Assembly: GCF_047663525.1 (NCBI RefSeq)
Contig: NC_092587.1
Span: forward strand, 35,269,001-35,333,000
DNA: 64,000 nt
Direction of reading: 5' to 3'
DNA from: Anas platyrhynchos
Lineage: Eukaryota > Chordata > Aves > Anseriformes > Anatidae
In this document: positions 59,587-64,000 of the stretch, one piece after another
Position numbering within the stretch: position 1 is the stretch's first letter
Layout: the number at the start of each line of letters is the position of its first letter
Notes under the pieces: model-generated
What the model was told of the DNA's origin: nothing
Database searches by the model: none
Seen by the model: the letters and a program-made list of their open reading frames with translations, nothing else
Position numbers and translations under genes: made by a program

Positions 59587-60427
59587 CAGAATCATAGAAT
59601 CATAGACTCATTAAGGCTGGAAGTTGCCTTCAGGATCATCTGGTCCAGCCATCACCCTACTACCAATGTCACTCACTAACCCACATCCCTAAGCGCCAGG
59701 TCCAACCTTTCCTTGAACGCCCCCAGGGACAGCGATGCCACCACCTCCCTGGGCAACCCGCTCCAATCCCCGACTGCTCTTTCTGACAAGAAATACCTCC
59801 TAATTTATAACGTTATCCTCCCCTGGTGCAGTTTGAGGCCACTCCCTCCAATCCTGCCACTAGTTACCTGAGAGAAGAGGTGGACCCCAGCTCGCCACAC
59901 CTTCCTTTCGGGTAGCTGTAGACGGTAATGAGGTCTCCCCTGAGCCTCCTCTTCTCCAGACTAAACAAGCCGAATTGCCTCAGCTGCTCCCCACAGGACT
60001 TGTGTTCCGGGCCCCTCACCAGCTTCGTAGCCCTTTTCTGGACACGTTCCAGGGCCTCGATGTCCTTCTTGCACTGAGGAGCCCAAAGCTGAACACAGTA
60101 CTCAAGGTGCAGCCTCACCAGAGGAACAGGGGAACAATCACCTCCCTGTTCCTGCTGGCTACACTGTTCCTGATACTAGCCAGGATGCCATTGGTCTTCT
60201 TGGCCACCTGGGCACACTGCCGGCTCATGTTCAGGCCAGCATCGACCAACACGCCCAGATCTTTTTCCTCTGCACAGCTCCTGAGCCACTCTCCCCCAAG
60301 CCTGTGGCGCTGCAGGAGGTTGTTGTGGCCAAAGTGCAGGACCTGGCACTTAGCCATGTTGAACCTCATCCCATTGGCCTCTGCCCATCGAAGCATCCTG
60401 TCCAGGTCGCTCTGCAGGGCCTTCTGA
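59587..60427 (-). mobile_element. CR1 LINE fragment upstream of the ANKRD26-like gene
   Basis: Minus-strand CR1 about 840 bases long with the 3' tail at left (AGAATCATAGAATCATAGAC). Two overlapping minus-strand frames give the ORF2 C-terminus: [20 protein letters not shown] (60396-60115) and [20 protein letters not shown] (60118-59864), separated by one frameshift. It ends abruptly at 60427, beside the duplicated terminal exon. Confidence 0.93.
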
Positions 60428-60447
60428 ATTTTAGGAGTAGTTTTAGC

Positions 60448-61060
60448 TGTATTTTAGGAGTAGTTTCCCAAAGAATGCCCAGTTTGAATGTTTAGGGAGT
60501 AGGGACACTTGAGGATGAAGCGGGCTGCAGAGGACTAAGTCTAACAACACTGGTGTGCAATAGTCCTTTGCAGGTTCCCTTCAGATGTCCTGCGTGGAGC
60601 CTGTGGATTTACTTTCACTAACTTTTGAAATGCTTGTAGTTGGAGGTGAAAATGTCTGCTCCTTCCTTAAGCACTTCCCTCCTATTGTGCGTTTCCCTGT
60701 TTTCACAGCTGAACATGATTACAGATCAGATGAAGGTGGAGCAGAGTACGTCCCAGTCCAGAAAACAAGGCATAGTTCTACCAAGATGGAAGAAGACTGC
60801 CAACACTTGCCTTCTGACCCCTAACTCAGGCAGCTTCCAGGCAGTGAGCAAGCGCAGTCATTGGCCCCACCATGCTGGCAAGAATGCAGCGGTTTTGTGC
60901 AGGTAACAGCCTGCCTTTAATTCCAAGTTCTGTCGCCCACCTTGGCATTTAATAAAGCATGTCATGTAGTGCGGGTCTTTGTCTTCTTCTCTTTTCCCTT
61001 CCGGGCTTTGCTTCTCCCCTCCCCTACTCATTTGACCGTTCCCTCTAATTCCTGCCGCTG
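60448..61060 (+). pseudogene. Inverted partial copy of the ANKRD26-like terminal exon and its 3' flank
   Basis: This plus-strand stretch matches the reverse complement of about 48475-48957: end of intron 16, acceptor TTTTCACAG at 60709, exon start encoding [20 protein letters not shown], then a 3' flank with AATAAA at 60951. After RKQG the copy carries about 120 extra bases, so its reading frame runs on for roughly 45 further residues to a stop near 60906. No other exon of a plus-strand gene precedes it; a minus-strand CR1 abuts its left side. It is therefore a fragment, probably left by a duplication within an ANKRD26-like cluster. A terminal exon used by another transcript cannot be excluded. 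Confidence 0.75.
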
Positions 61061-61324
61061 GCAGGGGCACAGCATCATTACTTCCCCATCCATGGCTGTG
61101 GTTGATCTAGCAGCTGTGCTAGCTCACCCCCGCACTCTCCCAGGCACAGGGCAGCACCGTGCCCACATGCAGGGACAGTTCCCCCCTTCTTCACTTGTGC
61201 TGCCACAGTGGTGCTGCTGGGTTGGTGACAGCGGCTGAAGGTGTTCGCGTGCTCCAGACCATCTGGGTGCAGATGGGCCTCCCCAGATTTGCCGGAGGAA
61301 TGGCAGAAGATCTCTTCCTATAGG

Positions 61325-62353
61325 AGTATTGGGTTTACACAGCAAGGTTTTATCTGCAGGGCGCTGCAGGGGTAGCCTCTGTGAGAAGAGTCCAGAAGGT
61401 GCCCCATCTTAGATAAGGGCCAGATTCCGTTGGCTCCAAAGGGACCCCACCACTAGCCAGAGATGAGCCAAAAATTGTTCTTTGTGCATCTGTGAGAGCA
61501 TATTTAAGAAAGGGAAAACAAACAAACCAAACAGGGACACAACTGCAGCTGGGAGAGTGAGGAGTGAGAAGCAGCCCTGCAGACCACAGGGTCAGTGCAG
61601 CAGGAGGTGAGGAGGAGCTCCAGGCAGGCAGCAGCAGTTCCCCTGCGGCCTGTGCAGGGAGAGGCCCCTGGTGGAGCAGGATGTCGCCCTGCAGCCCATG
61701 GGTCCCACACGGAGCAGATCTCCACGCTGCAGCCCCCCTATGGGTGGAGGAGCCCCTGGTGGAGCAGGTGGCTGTGGCCTGGAGGAGGCTGTGGCCCATG
61801 GAGAGCCCCCGCAGGAGCAGGCCCCGGGCCGGAGCTGCAGCCCGTGGAGAGGAGTCCTCGCAGGAGCAGGGGGTCTGGGGGGAGCTGCCGCCCATGGGGG
61901 ACCCGTGCTGGAGCAGTTTGCTCCTGGGGGATGGAGCCCGTGGTACGGAGCCGTGTGGGAGCAGTGCTTGAAGAGCTGCTGCCTGTGGGCAGCCCCCGCA
62001 GGCTCAGGAGCAGCAGAGAACAAGTGTTAGGGACTGACCCCAGCCCCCATTCCCTGTTCTCCTGTGCTTCTCATGGAGGAGGACATATAAGAGTGTAGTT
62101 GGGGGGGAAGGCATTATTACTTTGTTTTAAGTTTCTCACTGCTCTAGCTTGTTAGTAATAGCTATTAAATTGCATTAGCTTCCTTGTGCTGAGTCTGTTT
62201 TGCCTGTGACGTTAATTGTTGAGTCATCTCCCTGACCTTACCTCAACCCTTGAACACTTTTCATCGTATTTTCTCCCATTTTCCCTTTGAGTAGAGGGAG
62301 TGAGAGCACAGTTGTGGTACAGCTCAGCTGCCCAGCTCAGTAAAACCACCACA
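61325..62353 (+). mobile_element. GC-rich solo LTR, copy C
   Basis: Begins AGTATTGGGTTTACACAGCA (the first T of TG is changed to A) and ends AAAACCACCACA. The centre (61511-62005) matches copy B nearly base for base. After GCAGGCTCAGGAGC it lacks about 80 bases present in B (the GTGGAGCAGGGGCAGAGGGT stretch). The 3' part is nearer to copy A than to B. No target-site duplication is seen. Confidence 0.8.
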
Positions 62354-64000
62354 CCTCTTCTTCTTCCTGCTGCTGTTCATTTATCAGTGTGCAGTAGTGT
62401 TGCCTGGCAGGGGCAGTGACTGAAATGAGCCAACTGTGTTGAATGAACATAACCACATTATCAAGAGACAACAATGTTAAGCAAGAAGATAAATGGTTAT
62501 AATAAGACCAAGTAAAGAGGGCTGTGCACTCCAGGCTGGGGATCCAGACTAGAGGACATCACTCCATATTTGCCTGCTCTTCTGGCTCATCGTAGTCATC
62601 TGTGACTGCTGTTTCCCAGAACTGGGTGCTGGAGTGGATGGGCACTGTGCATGTCTGCTTTTGTGGTCATAAAACATGAGTGAGCAAGGGAGCACTCAAG
62701 AGGATGGCAGATTTTACTTATTGTTGTTTAAACCCTGTTCCAAACTCACCTGTTTCTATCAGAGGTCACTTTCATTTTTAAAGGAGCCTGGACACTTTTA
62801 ACATCTGAGAAAAAATAAATACATCAGCTGTTGTAAAGATCTCTGTGAGATTCAAATTTGCAAAGACAGCCTCCAACTGTGAGGAATCACTGGGAAAGGA
62901 AAAACAGCATCCTAGGAAATTTCCCATTTTCCCCTGTGAACTATTTGAGCAATTGCTTAAATATCAAGAGTTAGTTCTTCATTTTATACTTCATAACTTG
63001 ATGAAATATTTAGTTATTTGACAATGCTGACATATCTATCAACATATATTGAGATGTCCTTTTATGTTAGCAACATATAACACTTTCATCTCCCTACTGG
63101 TAAAATGCAGAGATTTAAGATTGATCGGTGAATTAGATATTAATGACTGGGAGGCATTGTTGTACTTAGAGTGCATTATTTGAATCAATATTTGGATAAT
63201 GTCAAGAGTAAATGGGAACCACGGGAAATAAGATCTTGGTCATATAGAACATATATCAATCATTAAAACACCTACCCCACCAGAAAGCAGTAGAGCATAG
63301 GTGAACAGTAAGTGTTTGGCTTACGTGCAGCTTCACGATCAGCCATTGAAAAACTATGTAAAAAAAAATAAGTAAAAAATTATAAATCACTGTTAGTTAC
63401 AATATGTGTTTTGCAGCAGACAGTTACCATTTTTCTAAATCACAAGCAGCCAGCTGGTGTTTAATTACAGTAGATTGATATTCCTAAAACTGTCAGGAGT
63501 TTCAGCGGTAACTCTTTTTAATAAATGTAGTGAAATAGGAAAAGTCTGATCTTGAAAGGTGATCAAGCTTTGGCAGTTAAGAACCTATCACCATCCCTTT
63601 GTTGAGACAGTGCCAATAACAGAAATCTAAGGATGACAAGTCTTAGACTGGGACAGAAAGGAAATTAATAACCAGTTCATGCTTGATGAGATTTCTTTTT
63701 TGGTGGCAGTGTGCTGGATGACATCTGGCTGCTATTTACATATGGTATTTGTAAGATACATAAACACTACAGGGGGTGAACACTTATTGTATGGACAGTC
63801 AAAGTCATGGTCCAGTGCAGGTCTGATTATGGTGGTGGGCGAGCAAGTCCTGTGCTGCAGCAGAGTTAGGGATGATTATGATTCCATTTGCACTGGGAAA
63901 ATGCTAGGGATGATGAGCAGCTCTCCACTTCTCAAGAAGATCTTTTGGAAAGCCAGTTGCCTAGGGGCTGGACTCCTCATTTGAATAACAGTCCTGGAAA
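62354..64000. other. Intergenic, no gene recognised
   Basis: AT-rich sequence beyond LTR copy C. No element or exon recognised; a 101-codon plus-strand frame at 63679-63984 has no recognisable domain. Confidence 0.55.

Noticed and set aside
46396..62353. Copies B and C as the two LTRs of one 16-kb provirus
   Set aside because: The DNA between them is a spliced host-type gene on the opposite strand plus CR1 pieces, with no gag, pol or env. The outer parts of the LTRs are too different and the flanking five bases do not match.
1..64000. CRISPR arrays, operons, phage or plasmid features
   Set aside because: No regularly spaced repeats or prokaryotic gene order; the content is avian-type nuclear DNA throughout.

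Overview
The window looks like bird nuclear DNA. It carries many truncated CR1 LINE fragments with the typical (ATTCTRTG)n-type 3' ends, avian-type ERVL-like solo LTRs with TG...CA ends, a vertebrate tRNA-Ala gene, and one split protein-coding gene with GT/AG introns. There is no sign of bacterial organisation. The species cannot be told from the sequence alone.

Layout. From 1 to about 46.4 kb the DNA is mostly AT-rich and I recognise no protein-coding exon. This part holds simple repeats, a minus-strand CR1 3' end (7.9-8.4 kb), an intact tRNA-Ala(AGC) gene directly joined to a plus-strand CR1 reverse-transcriptase fragment (15.1-15.9 kb), another CR1 (16.9-17.2 kb), a 0.54-kb solo LTR (17.4-18.0 kb), a 1.07-kb GC-rich solo LTR (27.5-28.6 kb, copy A) and a very short CR1 tail (36.6 kb).

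From 46.4 to 62.4 kb the character changes. This 16-kb block is bounded by two same-strand copies (B and C) of the GC-rich LTR. Between them lie a CR1 ORF1 (SGNH-hydrolase-like) remnant, a complete minus-strand gene, and an inverted partial copy of that gene's own last exon. I reconstructed the gene by eye as 17 coding exons between 58,981 and 48,608. All junctions are GT/AG, the exon phases agree throughout, and the model gives 791 codons plus a stop, with an AATAAA 31 bases beyond the stop codon. The protein has six ankyrin repeats followed by a spacer and coiled coils, and resembles a shortened ANKRD26. Beyond LTR copy C (62.4-64 kb) I see nothing recognisable.

How it fits together. The protein gene and the tRNA are the only likely functional genes. 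The rest is mobile-element remains and intergenic DNA. The most notable observations are the compact ANKRD26-like gene, its inverted terminal-exon copy placed upstream of its own promoter, the patchy identity of LTR copies B and C that suggests gene conversion, and the tRNA-Ala/CR1 junction. I found no convincing undescribed system beyond these.
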